Notes under the pieces: generated by a model
Told to the model about the DNA's origin: nothing
Seen by the model: the letters and a program-made list of their open reading frames with translations, nothing else
Database searches by the model: none
Shown: piece after piece, positions 24,032 to 31,170 of the stretch
Numbering within the stretch: position 1 is the stretch's first letter
Layout: every line of letters begins with the position of its first letter
Translations under genes and position numbers: made by a program
Origin: Ruminococcus sp.
GTDB taxonomy: Bacteria; Bacillota; Clostridia; Oscillospirales; Ruminococcaceae
Direction of reading: 5' to 3'
Assembly (NCBI GenBank): GCA_031262835.1
Contig: JAISGY010000004.1
Location: 1-42,452 of the forward strand
DNA length: 42,452 nt

Positions 24032-24787
24032 ATGAAACTTACATCCCTCAAAAATGAAGATATAGATACCCTTGCCGAAATTGTCGCAAGCGGTGCGATA
24101 AATTCGGGCGAAATTTCCGAATCCGAAGTAATAGACCGCCTGACAAAGGACGCAAGAAATTGGCGGCACGGGCGTTCGCTAAGCACTCCGCACGAGGCTC
24201 CAAACGCTTTACCCTCCGTTTGCCCTTTCGACAAGATAAATTCCAAAGCGAATATGATAAATCTCCTGTTTATCGCCTTCGCCGGAATAACCTTTGCTGT
24301 ATTCTTTATGCTCGCCGGTAAGCTGGTGACTAAAAACGACCTATTCCAAATAGAAAAGCCTTTTTCGTCCCCGTTAATGCTCTATATAGCTGTAATTATC
24401 GCGCCGATTCTTTCCGAACTCGTTTTCAGGAAACTGCTTTTCACGCTTTTCAGGAAACACGTCGGGTTCGCTACCGCCGCCTTTTTCACCGCCTACCTTA
24501 ACGCCCTTTTTTCCTCCCTCTTCTTCGACAGCATAAGCGGGATGTTCTTGCAGTTTGTCTATGCGTTCTGCGCGGCGTTCTTTTGCGCCTACGTTTTTGA
24601 ACACACGAAAAACGTCTGGGCGTCTGTCGTCTTCCATTTCTTCACAAACATTACCGGCGTTATCGGCATAGATTTTCTTCCGCCCGACCTTGCCACTGTC
24701 GTTATGTCGCTCTCGGGAGTCGCCGCAATCTACACCGTCTCCGCCCTGACATTCCGCCTTGTTATACCAAGTAAAAAAGCCCGCTGA
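24032..24787 (+). CDS. CPBP-family intramembrane protease homologue with degraded motifs
   Basis: The 251 residues from ATG 24032 (GTG 24023 is also possible) comprise a soluble N-terminal region of about 70 residues, then about six TM helices. The CPBP (Abi/Rce1-like) pattern is recognisable in APILSELVFRKLLF and in HFFTN. But the first Glu of the EExxxR motif is Ser (SELVFR, about residues 128-133), and the second motif lacks its His (the region reads NALFSSLFFD). HxxxN (about 202-206) remains. It may have lost protease activity or changed function. There is no good RBS, because the heptamer array runs up to the start. A strong promoter precedes it. Confidence 0.8.
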   Translation: MKLTSLKNEDIDTLAEIVASGAINSGEISESEVIDRLTKDARNWRHGRSLSTPHEAPNALPSVCPFDKINSKANMINLLFIAFAGITFAVFFMLAGKLVTKNDLFQIEKPFSSPLMLYIAVIIAPILSELVFRKLLFTLFRKHVGFATAAFFTAYLNALFSSLFFDSISGMFLQFVYAFCAAFFCAYVFEHTKNVWASVVFHFFTNITGVIGIDFLPPDLATVVMSLSGVAAIYTVSALTFRLVIPSKKAR

Positions 24788-24798
24788 GGGCTTTTTTT
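24776..24798. terminator. Bidirectional terminator between convergent genes
   Basis: AAAGCCC-GCTGA-GGGCTTT with A-rich and T-rich flanks overlaps the stop codon of the CPBP-like gene and lies just beyond the stop of the minus-strand lipoprotein gene. Confidence 0.8.
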
Positions 24799-24799
24799 G

Positions 24800-25441
24800 T
24801 TAGTCAAGAATAATTTCGGTAACCGCGTTCCTGTCAATTATCTCAATCTGATAGTCGGACGGCGGTTCATTTTCGTATGTAATATGCTCGGTCATTACGA
24901 GGAAATTCCCCTCCGTGTCAAAGAGGTAGGTTGTCCTGAATGTTAACACATTCGCAAGAGCTGAGCTCTGCTCACGCAGCTTTTTTGCGTCGTAATCCCA
25001 TGTGTAGACGGTAAAACCGTCGTCTGTCGTACTCTCGACGGCAGTCTCGACAAGCCCCGGTATAAAGAAAAGCAGCACCCCTGTACTCATTTGATACGGC
25101 TCGTCCTTGGTATAAGAAGCGGTTGTCTCGCTCCCGTCAGAGCTTTTCTCGACCGTCCCGTCGAAGTAGCGATATTCCCTTACATACTCGCCGGTAGAAG
25201 CGTCCCTGTACTCCGTCTCGTCAAGCCAAATCTGCGTCCCGTCTTCCGTAAACATGAACGAAAAGACTTCCTGCGGCTCTCCCGTTGCAAGATTTGTAAT
25301 AACGTACCTGCCGGAATTCATGCTTGCGGCGGCGTCAATAACCGATTGGATTTCCGCTTGCCCGACAAGAAGAGCGGGTTCTCCGATTCCACAGGCGGTT
25401 AAAGTTAACAGTATTAAAATCGCGCTTAAAAATTTCTTCAT
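24800..25441 (-). CDS. Lipoprotein of unknown function
   Basis: The 213 residues from ATG 25441 include a lipoprotein signal peptide (MKKFLSAILILLTLTACG, lipobox LTAC with Cys at about 17), then a mostly beta-strand soluble domain with many Tyr/Thr/Asp residues, resembling other small extracytoplasmic beta-barrel lipoproteins. No family is identified. I chose this start over the upstream GTG because GTG-TAT-AAT contains the -10 box; transcription should start at or next to the A of the ATG, which makes the mRNA leaderless. It shares a short divergent region with mgtE. Confidence 0.8.
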   Translation of the reverse strand: MKKFLSAILILLTLTACGIGEPALLVGQAEIQSVIDAAASMNSGRYVITNLATGEPQEVFSFMFTEDGTQIWLDETEYRDASTGEYVREYRYFDGTVEKSSDGSETTASYTKDEPYQMSTGVLLFFIPGLVETAVESTTDDGFTVYTWDYDAKKLREQSSALANVLTFRTTYLFDTEGNFLVMTEHITYENEPPSDYQIEIIDRNAVTEIILD

Positions 25442-25447
25442 ATCGGT

Positions 25448-25476
25448 ATTATACACTGTCGGAAAAATTTTGTCAA
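25448..25476 (-). promoter_or_regulatory. Consensus promoter giving a leaderless lipoprotein mRNA
   Basis: On the minus strand TTGACA (25476-25471), 17 bases, TATAAT (25453-25448). The ATG begins at 25441, only 6 bases after the -10 box, so the expected start point coincides with the start codon. Confidence 0.88.
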
Positions 25477-25490
25477 GCTAAATTTGTCGA

Positions 25491-25519
25491 TTGACAAGTT
25501 GGCTGTAAAGTGGTATAAT
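25491..25519 (+). promoter_or_regulatory. Consensus promoter for mgtE
   Basis: TTGACA (25491-25496), 17 bases, TATAAT (25514-25519), with an extended TGG before the -10. The start near 25526 leaves only about 30 bases of leader, so there is no room for a magnesium riboswitch. Confidence 0.88.
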
Positions 25520-25555
25520 ATATAGGTAAGTTTTTTGGGAAGCGAGGCGAAGGTA

Positions 25556-26899
25556 TTGAACATAGAAGAAGTTATGACACTGCTTGAAGAGAAGAAATTG
25601 GCAGTCCTGCGAAGTAACTTTGACGAAATGCACCCTGCCGATATTGCCGCGCTTTTCTCGGAACTGATTGAGCGAAACTTCGGGTCGTTAATCCTCCTTT
25701 ACAGGGTTATGTCGAAGGAGGTTGCGGCGGAGTCGTTCACCTACATGGAGCCCTCTGCGCAAGAGACGCTGATTAACTCCTTCACCGACCGCGAGCTCTC
25801 CGAGGTTCTTGACGAACTCTACGTCGACGACGCGGTTGACATGGTTGAAGAGATGCCCGCGAATGTTGTTTCGCGGATATTAAAAAACGCCGACCCCGCA
25901 ATGCGCAGTCAGATTAACAACCTTCTTAAATACCCCGAGGACTCCGCCGGTTCGATTATGACGACCGAGTTCGTCTATTTTCGCAAGGGGAAGACGATTG
26001 CGGAATGTTTTGAGCGGATCCGCTCCGTCGGGATTATGAAGGAGACGGTTTACACCTGCTATGTGACCGACAACCGCAAGCTCATCGGTGCTGTTTCGCT
26101 TCTTGAGATGTTAACTGCCGAGCCGACAATGTTAATTGAGGACATTGCGGAATCTAATATTATCACCGTTAACACCCTTGAGGACAAGGAAACTGTTGCG
26201 AAAACCCTTTCAAAATACGACCTCCACGCTATTCCCGTTGTTGACAATGAGGACAGAATTGTCGGAATCGTAACCTTCGACGACGCTATCGACGTCATCG
26301 AGGAAGAGAACACCGAGGACTTCTCGAAAATGGCGGCTGTCGCGCCTCTTGACGAGAGCTATTTTAAGACGACGGTCTGGCAGCACGCGAAGAGCAGGTT
26401 GCCGTGGCTTTTATTCCTCATGCTCTCCGCGACCCTCACCGGCTTTGTTATTTCGCGGTACGAGACTGCTTTTGAAAAGATAGCAATTCTTGTAACCTTC
26501 ATGCCGATGATAATGGGGACGGCGGGGAACTCCGGCTCGCAAAGCTCGACCCTCATTATCCGCGGTATGGCGGTTGACGAAATTCATCTGCGCGACCTGT
26601 TCAAGGTTTTCTGGAAAGAATTTCGTGTCGCGCTTGTTTGCGGTGCGGTTTTGGGCGTTGTAAACGGGCTTCGGATTTACTATTTTGAACACGCGGGGAT
26701 TGCGGTTGCGATAACCGTCGGGCTTTCGATTGTCGGCGTTGTTATCCTTGCGAAGATCGTCGGCGCGATGCTGCCGATGTTCGCGAAAAAAATCCGCCTC
26801 GACCCGGCGATTATGGCTACGCCTATGATTTCTACTATTCTTGATACTTGTTCGCTGCTTATTTATTTTTCTTTGGCGGTGTTTATACTGCACGTTTAA
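25556..26899 (+). CDS. mgtE: Magnesium transporter MgtE
   Basis: MgtE is a Mg2+-gated channel for magnesium uptake. The 447 residues from TTG 25556 follow the RBS GAGGCGAAGG; a TTG at 25535 would add 7 residues but its RBS would lie upstream of the predicted transcript. Domains: MgtE_N superhelix (about 15-125, MHPADIAALFSEL), paired CBS domains (about 130-250), a plug helix, and five TM helices from about 285. PMIMGTAGNSGSQSST is the conserved TM region, and a selectivity-type Asp lies in RLDPAIMATP. The stop codon overlaps the convergent hicB stop by 4 bases, with no terminator between. Confidence 0.95.
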   Translation: MNIEEVMTLLEEKKLAVLRSNFDEMHPADIAALFSELIERNFGSLILLYRVMSKEVAAESFTYMEPSAQETLINSFTDRELSEVLDELYVDDAVDMVEEMPANVVSRILKNADPAMRSQINNLLKYPEDSAGSIMTTEFVYFRKGKTIAECFERIRSVGIMKETVYTCYVTDNRKLIGAVSLLEMLTAEPTMLIEDIAESNIITVNTLEDKETVAKTLSKYDLHAIPVVDNEDRIVGIVTFDDAIDVIEEENTEDFSKMAAVAPLDESYFKTTVWQHAKSRLPWLLFLMLSATLTGFVISRYETAFEKIAILVTFMPMIMGTAGNSGSQSSTLIIRGMAVDEIHLRDLFKVFWKEFRVALVCGAVLGVVNGLRIYYFEHAGIAVAITVGLSIVGVVILAKIVGAMLPMFAKKIRLDPAIMATPMISTILDTCSLLIYFSLAVFILHV

Positions 26900-27300
26900 A
26901 CAAGCCCCAACCGCTGCTTAATACCGTCCTGCAAGGTCTGTGAAAAATTCAAGTTTGCGCGTTCCGCAAGGGTGTTGAGCCAAGTAGGAATTGAACAATT
27001 TTTATTGACCGGCTTTTTGTTGAATTTCTTCGCATATGATTCAACATCAAGCCGCATGAAGTTCACAAAGCCATTCGCGAATTCATCAGCAACAACTTCC
27101 CCCGGCTTTGAGGCAGGGGGGAGTTTTTCACCCATTTCAAGAGTTGTTAAAATCCAACCGCAAGCCGCATCGTCAGCCATGTAAAGTGCTTCATCAAGGG
27201 TAAACCCGCAAGTTGTACAGCCCGGCAGGTCAGGAAAAATTACCGTTATCCCATCGGTATCGGGGTAAAAACAAGCCGGGTAAGTATATATAAGTTCCAT
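26896..27300 (-). CDS. hicB: HicB-family antitoxin
   Basis: The 134-residue product has an N-terminal partial RNase-H-like HicB domain (ACFYPDTDGITVIFPDLPGCTTCGFTLDEAL, with the FPDLPGC hallmark). A C-terminal ribbon-helix-helix-like end (IPTWLNTLAERANLNFSQTLQDGIKQ) should bind the operon promoter. It neutralises HicA and represses the pair. RBS GGAGGAAC. It is downstream of hicA, the usual hicA-hicB order. The 3' end overlaps the mgtE 3' end on the other strand. Confidence 0.93.
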   Translation of the reverse strand: MELIYTYPACFYPDTDGITVIFPDLPGCTTCGFTLDEALYMADDAACGWILTTLEMGEKLPPASKPGEVVADEFANGFVNFMRLDVESYAKKFNKKPVNKNCSIPTWLNTLAERANLNFSQTLQDGIKQRLGLV

Positions 27301-27316
27301 AAGTTCCTCCGTAATG

Positions 27317-27499
27317 TTACTTTAATTTCGCCTGTTTAAGCACCGATTCAAGGGTGCTTTTCGGTAGATCGCCCTTGTGATACGGCAACGACACTAACCC
27401 GATTTTTGTCGGGTGTTTATATTGATAGTGTGAACCGCGAACCCTCACCAAATACCACCCGTCCGCAGTAATTATCTTTTGTACATCTTTAAAAGTCAC
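27317..27499 (-). CDS. hicA: HicA-family mRNA interferase toxin
   Basis: The 60-residue dsRBD-like toxin degrades mRNA independently of ribosomes when free of HicB. The catalytic His24 is in RVRGSHYQYKHP, followed by SLPYHKGDLPKSTLESVLKQAKL, both diagnostic. GTG start with RBS GAGGTGA. It lies 16 bases before hicB and is driven by a consensus promoter at 27517-27545. No active-site loss is seen, so the module appears intact. Confidence 0.93.
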   Translation of the reverse strand: MTFKDVQKIITADGWYLVRVRGSHYQYKHPTKIGLVSLPYHKGDLPKSTLESVLKQAKLK

Positions 27500-27516
27500 G
27501 CTGTCACCTCAAATAT

Positions 27517-27545
27517 ATTATAACACACCTTTTGCGCATTGTCAA
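27517..27545 (-). promoter_or_regulatory. Promoter of hicAB
   Basis: On the minus strand TTGACA (27545-27540), 17 bases, TATAAT (27522-27517). Autoregulation by HicB is expected from the family. Confidence 0.87.
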
Positions 27546-27556
27546 TACTAAATTAA

Positions 27557-27634
27557 AACCCCCCGAAATAGTACAAGCACATATTAACATAAAATGTATA
27601 TATTGATAGAAGCAACAATTATACATATCGGGGG
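27557..27634 (+). promoter_or_regulatory. Upstream region of sigK with an inverted repeat over its RBS
   Basis: AACCCCCCGA (27557-27566) is complementary to the TCGGGGGTT that contains the sigK RBS (about 27628-27636). No TTGACA-type promoter faces sigK. ATATT at 27582-27586, then 14 bases and an AT-rich -10-like stretch, could be a sigma-E-type promoter, which would fit sporulation control, but the match is weak. Confidence 0.3.
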
Positions 27635-27639
27635 TTAAT

Positions 27640-28365
27640 ATGCTTGAACTTATAAAAACCGTACTTGAAAATTTCCTTTTCTTCGCCCTGCATATTGAAA
27701 ACAACGTTAAGTTTCCGCGCCCATATGAGCCGGAGGAGGAGACGGAGGCATTCGCGAAACTTGCCGACCCAACCCTTTCCCACGCCGACTACATAAAGGT
27801 CAGAAACGATATTATAATGCACAATATGCGGCTTGTGGGGCTTATCGCGAAGCGGTATTATACCTCGGACGTCGACGCGGAGACGCTCCACGAGTGCGGG
27901 TACTTCGCGCTTCTCAAGGCGGCGAGCACCTACAATTCCGGCAAGAACACCCGCTTCGCAACCTACGCGACAAAATGCATCGCGAACGAAATGTTAATGC
28001 AAATCCGCGTCAAGACCAAGATGCAGCGCGAAACCTCGACCGAAGAGCCCATCGAAGAGGACAAGGACGGCAATAAGCAGACCCTTGAAGATAAGCTCTC
28101 GACAAAAAACGACATCGTTGAAGACATCGATATCGGTATAAAATCGCGCCAGCTGATCGTTTTCATGGAGGAGGAACTCACAGCCCGCGAACGCGAGATA
28201 ATCTATATGCGGTACGGAATCGGCGGGCGGCGGGAAGAGACCCAGCGCGAAATCGCCGAACGCCTCGGAATATCGCGCTCCTATGTATCAAGGATTGAAA
28301 AAAAGTGCCTGCAAAAACTTCAAAAGCGGTTTGAAAACGCAAAGTGGCTCGACGGCTTGCGATAG
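27640..28365 (+). CDS. sigK: Sporulation sigma factor, SigK-like
   Basis: SigK directs late mother-cell transcription (coat, cortex, lysis). The 241-residue sigma-70 factor has a hydrophobic N-terminal segment (LENFLFFALHIENNVKFP) that lines up with the B. subtilis pro-SigK leader (VKELVFLVSYVKNNAFPQP). Region 2 follows at about 58-128 (HNMRLVGLIAKRY, GKNTRFATYATKCIANEMLM), and region 4 at about 175-230 (LTAREREIIYMRYG, HTH ETQREIAERLGISRSYVSRIEK). The ISRSYVSRIEK end is typical of the SigE/SigK/SigF/SigG group. The gene is not split by a skin element. It is convergent with a Cys-rich LysM protein that may be one of its targets. Confidence 0.88.
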   Translation: MLELIKTVLENFLFFALHIENNVKFPRPYEPEEETEAFAKLADPTLSHADYIKVRNDIIMHNMRLVGLIAKRYYTSDVDAETLHECGYFALLKAASTYNSGKNTRFATYATKCIANEMLMQIRVKTKMQRETSTEEPIEEDKDGNKQTLEDKLSTKNDIVEDIDIGIKSRQLIVFMEEELTAREREIIYMRYGIGGRREETQREIAERLGISRSYVSRIEKKCLQKLQKRFENAKWLDGLR

Positions 28366-28368
28366 AAA

Positions 28369-28427
28369 AATACAGACGGTATTAAAGGTGAACGGCTTAT
28401 GTTCATATACCGTCTGTATTATTTTTT
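28369..28427. terminator. Bidirectional terminator between sigK and the Cys-rich LysM gene
   Basis: A 14-bp perfect stem AATACAGACGGTAT / ATACCGTCTGTATT (28369-28382 with 28407-28420) with a small inner hairpin is flanked by TTTTTT on the plus side and, read on the minus side, by TTTTTC. Confidence 0.85.
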
Positions 28428-28447
28428 ATACAACTGTAAATTTTTAC

Positions 28448-28825
28448 TTAATAGGCTACCCAACCCGAGCAGCCGCTTCCGCAAGAACTGCAGCCGCTTC
28501 CGCAGGAACTACAGCCGCTTCCGCAGGAACTACAGCCGCATTCGCCGCAGCTCCCGCAGCCGCCGACAGCAGAGTGAGAGCCGCGGCAGATTTTAAGAAC
28601 CGTTCCGACAAGGAGATTGAGCGGGGCAACACCGGGGTTTTCGGCAATCATACATTCAACAGTCGTGCCGAACTTTGCGGCAAGCGCGTAGAATGTGTCG
28701 CCGCCAACCACTCTGTAGTAGATAGGATCTGTACAGCCGTTACAATATTCCGTCGCGCAATTGTTGCAGCCGCAGCCGGAATTACAGCCGGAATTACAAC
28801 CCGAATTACAAGATGAGCAAGCCAT
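28448..28825 (-). CDS. Cysteine-rich LysM protein, candidate spore coat component
   Basis: The 125-residue product has 21 cysteines. An N-terminal Cys-Asn-Ser-Gly repeat region (about 1-31, CNSGC units) and a C-terminal Cys-Ser-Gly region (about 88-121, SSCGSGC units) flank one LysM domain at about 36-80 (YYRVVGGDTFYALAAKFG, then NLLVGTVLKIC). There is no signal peptide, so it is made in the cytoplasm. In a sporulating mother cell, LysM proteins such as SafA bind cortex glycan and Cys-rich proteins cross-link the coat. The arrangement next to sigK and a possible sigma-K-type promoter support a coat role. That is an inference; I know no exact named homologue. Confidence 0.82.
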   Translation of the reverse strand: MACSSCNSGCNSGCNSGCGCNNCATEYCNGCTDPIYYRVVGGDTFYALAAKFGTTVECMIAENPGVAPLNLLVGTVLKICRGSHSAVGGCGSCGECGCSSCGSGCSSCGSGCSSCGSGCSGWVAY

Positions 28826-28855
28826 TATAAATCGACCCCTTTCGCAATAATACTA

Positions 28856-28883
28856 CATTTTATGACGTAAATGTAATATTGTG
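28856..28883 (-). promoter_or_regulatory. Possible sigma-K promoter of the Cys-rich LysM gene
   Basis: On the minus strand CAC (28883-28881), 16 bases, CATAAAATG (28864-28856) fits the loose sigma-K pattern (AC in the -35, CATAnnnTA in the -10) except for the last base. No TTGACA/TATAAT promoter is visible for this gene. An RBS AAAGGGGTCG lies before the ATG. Confidence 0.4.
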
Positions 28884-28895
28884 ACAAAAGGGGTG

Positions 28896-29450
28896 TTAGT
28901 TATTAAGCTCTTTTTCAGCCTTCGTCGGCTCAAGATATGCGGCGCGAAGTTCATTCGCGGGGCGGAAATCTTTTGCTAAAAAGCACAAATTTGAAGCCGG
29001 GAAGTCTTCGCGTGTTACAACCTCAAAATCGGGATAGTCGTCAACCGATTCGACAATCTTGTCCGGTGTCAGCCGCTTGCCGCCCTCGAAAACTGCCGCG
29101 TAATATAAATTGCCGCGGGCGGGCTTTATTGCAATTGCCCTCTTAACGCCGTACGCCATTGCTTCAAGGCTTGACACGCCGCAACAAGGTATGCCTGTCG
29201 GAAAAACTATCCCCATCGCAGTCGCAATGCCGATTCGTATGCCGGTGTAAGAGCCCGGTCCGATGTCTACGGCGATCCCGTCAAGGTCTTTAGCCTCAAA
29301 CCCCGCCGTTTTAAGGCACTCCATTATCGTCGGGAGAAGCACTACAGAGTGCGAGCGGTCTGCCTCAAAGGACTTTTCCGCAAGGACTGCACCGTCAGTT
29401 ACGGCAACGGAGAGCGTCTTCCCGGAGGTCGTTAAGCCCAAAATCTTCAT
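28896..29450 (-). CDS. tsaB: tRNA t6A37 biosynthesis protein TsaB
   Basis: TsaB is the scaffold partner of TsaD in making N6-threonylcarbamoyladenosine on ANN-decoding tRNAs. The 184 residues have an ASKHA-fold N-terminal half with LGLTTSGKTLSVAV, SHSVVLLPTI and DGIAVDIGPGSYTGIRIG, all typical. It is shorter than the usual 220-235 because the C-terminal half is reduced, as in several Firmicute versions. It overlaps tsaE by 4 bases. tsaD is not adjacent. Last gene of the long mgsA-like-to-tsaB unit. Confidence 0.92.
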   Translation of the reverse strand: MKILGLTTSGKTLSVAVTDGAVLAEKSFEADRSHSVVLLPTIMECLKTAGFEAKDLDGIAVDIGPGSYTGIRIGIATAMGIVFPTGIPCCGVSSLEAMAYGVKRAIAIKPARGNLYYAAVFEGGKRLTPDKIVESVDDYPDFEVVTREDFPASNLCFLAKDFRPANELRAAYLEPTKAEKELNN

Positions 29451-29848
29451 GTAATCTCGACCCTCCGCGTGTTTTCGTCGATGTATTCGATTCTAACGGT
29501 GTGTGTAGGGGTAATACCAAAGCTTTCGATATTCTCGAACCACTCGATTAAGATTATACCGTCTGTATAGTCGAAAAAGCCGATTGATTCAAGATCGGCG
29601 GTTATTCTGTACATATCGAAGTGGTAAATTTTAGCGGCTTCGGATTCGTATTCGTTAACAATTGTAAAGGTCGGGCTGGAAACTTCTTTTATGCCGAAAT
29701 AGCCGCAAACGCCGCGTATGAACGCAGTCTTCCCCGCGCCGAGTCCGCCGTAGAAGGCGACAATATCGCCCCTTACTAACCCCGCCGCAAACTCCCTGCC
29801 GAGCGTCTCCGTTTCCGCCGTGCTGCCTGAATTATACCACCTGTGCAT
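29447..29848 (-). CDS. tsaE: tRNA t6A37 biosynthesis ATPase TsaE
   Basis: TsaE is the P-loop ATPase that resets the TsaB-TsaD complex. The 133 residues, slightly short of 140-155, have Walker A GGLGAGKT at 34-41, SSPTFTIVNEY, YHFDMYR with the conserved Asp, and ILIEWFENI (Walker-B-like). It overlaps the GNAT gene by 17 bases upstream and tsaB by 4 bases downstream. Confidence 0.93.
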   Translation of the reverse strand: MHRWYNSGSTAETETLGREFAAGLVRGDIVAFYGGLGAGKTAFIRGVCGYFGIKEVSSPTFTIVNEYESEAAKIYHFDMYRITADLESIGFFDYTDGIILIEWFENIESFGITPTHTVRIEYIDENTRRVEIT

Positions 29849-30617
29849 TTATCACCCTGAAATTTTCGCAGTAAAAATTGATGTCGTCGTCCTCTAAACT
29901 GCAAACGCGATAACCGTTTTCACCCGTCTTGACGATACCGAAGGCGGAAAGCGGAGTTATAAGCCCTTTACAGCCTATCTCGAACTGCCTTACATTGTCG
30001 AAGATGAGCTCGACTGCCAATTGTTTCGGCTCGTTAACATAAAATGTCATATGTAGGTTCGGGACGTCTTCGCCCGATGAACTTCTTGCGGCGTAGAATT
30101 TGAACTCGCCGAAGGAGTCGAAGTTGTACCAATAGAAGTTGGGAATATGTTCGAGTATCTGCTCGATGCCGTAGATGTGGTTGAATTCGCGCTCAAGGTC
30201 GCAGAGGTCCTTGCAGTTTGCGGGTTTTCGCATACCGAAGGCGCAGCGTTCAAACCCGAGGCGTTCGTACCACGGTTTTAAGCTGTCTTCGCAAAAAAGC
30301 TGAACGGTAACGGAATACTGCCCGGATTGGCAGAAATAGACAAGGCGCGAAATTATCCCCTCGCCGATGCCGCGCCGCCTGTAGTCCTTGCGCACGCAGA
30401 TTCCGCTCATTACCGCGACCGTCTTCCCGTCCGACGCAACCCTACCCAGTCCGACAAGCGTCCGCCCGTCGTAGGCGAAAACGGAATAGAAGCTGTTGTC
30501 CGCCGACCTTGCGATTTCCTCGTCGGTATAGCCGGGAAGCCCGTACCAGCCGAGCGCAGTATAGAGGTCTACAATATCGTCATGTTTTCGCGTTTCGGTG
30601 AAATACTCAATATCCAT
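29832..30617 (-). CDS. GNAT acetyltransferase fused to an unknown C-terminal domain
   Basis: The 261-residue product has a GNAT fold at about 1-135: the acetyl-CoA pyrophosphate loop is RKDYRRRGIGEGI (77-89), with SVFAYDGRTLVGLGRV and WYERLGFERC as typical strands. Residues about 150-261 form a second region (IEQILEHIPNFYWYNFDSFGE and onward), rich in aromatic and acidic residues, that I cannot assign. It sits where rimI is often found near tsaB, but it is twice as long and is not a clear RimI. The substrate is unknown. It overlaps maf by 11 bases and tsaE by 17, so co-expression is certain in structure. Confidence 0.82.
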   Translation of the reverse strand: MDIEYFTETRKHDDIVDLYTALGWYGLPGYTDEEIARSADNSFYSVFAYDGRTLVGLGRVASDGKTVAVMSGICVRKDYRRRGIGEGIISRLVYFCQSGQYSVTVQLFCEDSLKPWYERLGFERCAFGMRKPANCKDLCDLEREFNHIYGIEQILEHIPNFYWYNFDSFGEFKFYAARSSSGEDVPNLHMTFYVNEPKQLAVELIFDNVRQFEIGCKGLITPLSAFGIVKTGENGYRVCSLEDDDINFYCENFRVINAQVV

Positions 30618-31170
30618 AAGTATCGCTCTTTAATTTATTATACAGACTGTATATAGGGAGTCCCATTACAGAGTCGTAATTGCCGTCGATTTTTTTCGTA
30701 AAAAGCCGGACGTGTCCGTCTTGAATCCCGTACGCGCCGGCTTTGTCGAGGGGTGAGCCGGTTTCTATGTACGCCTTAATGAGGTCCTCGGGAATCGGCG
30801 TGAAGGTAACTTCCGTCCGCTCGGTGAAACTTAGGGTCTTGCCCCTGTCACTGATACAGACGCCTGTGCAGACCGAATGTGTCTTCCCCGAAAGCAGTCT
30901 TAACATTCGCACCGCGTCTTTTTCGTCGGTAGGCTTCCCCAAAATCATGCCGTCCGCAATTACAACAGTGTCGCAGCCGATAACCGTCCCCTCAGGGTAA
31001 AAGAGCGAAACGCTCATGCACTTTTTAACGGCAAGGTACTCCGCCGCTTCGATTGCCGCAATTCCGGCGGGAATGTCTTCGTTAACATCGGCAGGCACAA
31101 CTTCAAAATCCCGCGTGATAAGCGAGAGAAGCTCCTGTCGTCGTGGGGAACTTGAGGCTAAAATTAACAT
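30607..31170 (-). CDS. maf: Maf nucleoside triphosphate pyrophosphatase
   Basis: Maf hydrolyses non-canonical or modified nucleoside triphosphates (dTTP/UTP-type in YhdE-like members) and is linked to septum inhibition in Bacillus. The 187 residues are the usual length. It has LASSSPRRQELL (4-15), VIGCDTVVIADG, TEVTFTPI, and SPLDKAGAYGIQD with the catalytic acidic residue. It overlaps the upstream nuclease-like gene by 7 bases and the downstream GNAT gene by 11. Confidence 0.93.
   Translation of the reverse strand: MLILASSSPRRQELLSLITRDFEVVPADVNEDIPAGIAAIEAAEYLAVKKCMSVSLFYPEGTVIGCDTVVIADGMILGKPTDEKDAVRMLRLLSGKTHSVCTGVCISDRGKTLSFTERTEVTFTPIPEDLIKAYIETGSPLDKAGAYGIQDGHVRLFTKKIDGNYDSVMGLPIYSLYNKLKSDTYGY

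Noticed and set aside
25491..25556. Magnesium riboswitch (M-box) before mgtE
   Set aside because: The predicted transcript starts about 30 bases before the start codon, far too short for an M-box.
27640..28365. sigK interrupted by a skin-type element
   Set aside because: The coding sequence is continuous from the pro-sequence through region 4.
28283..28816. Plus-strand Ala-rich frame running from sigK over the Cys-rich LysM gene
   Set aside because: It passes through a strong terminator and is antisense to a gene with a recognisable LysM domain.
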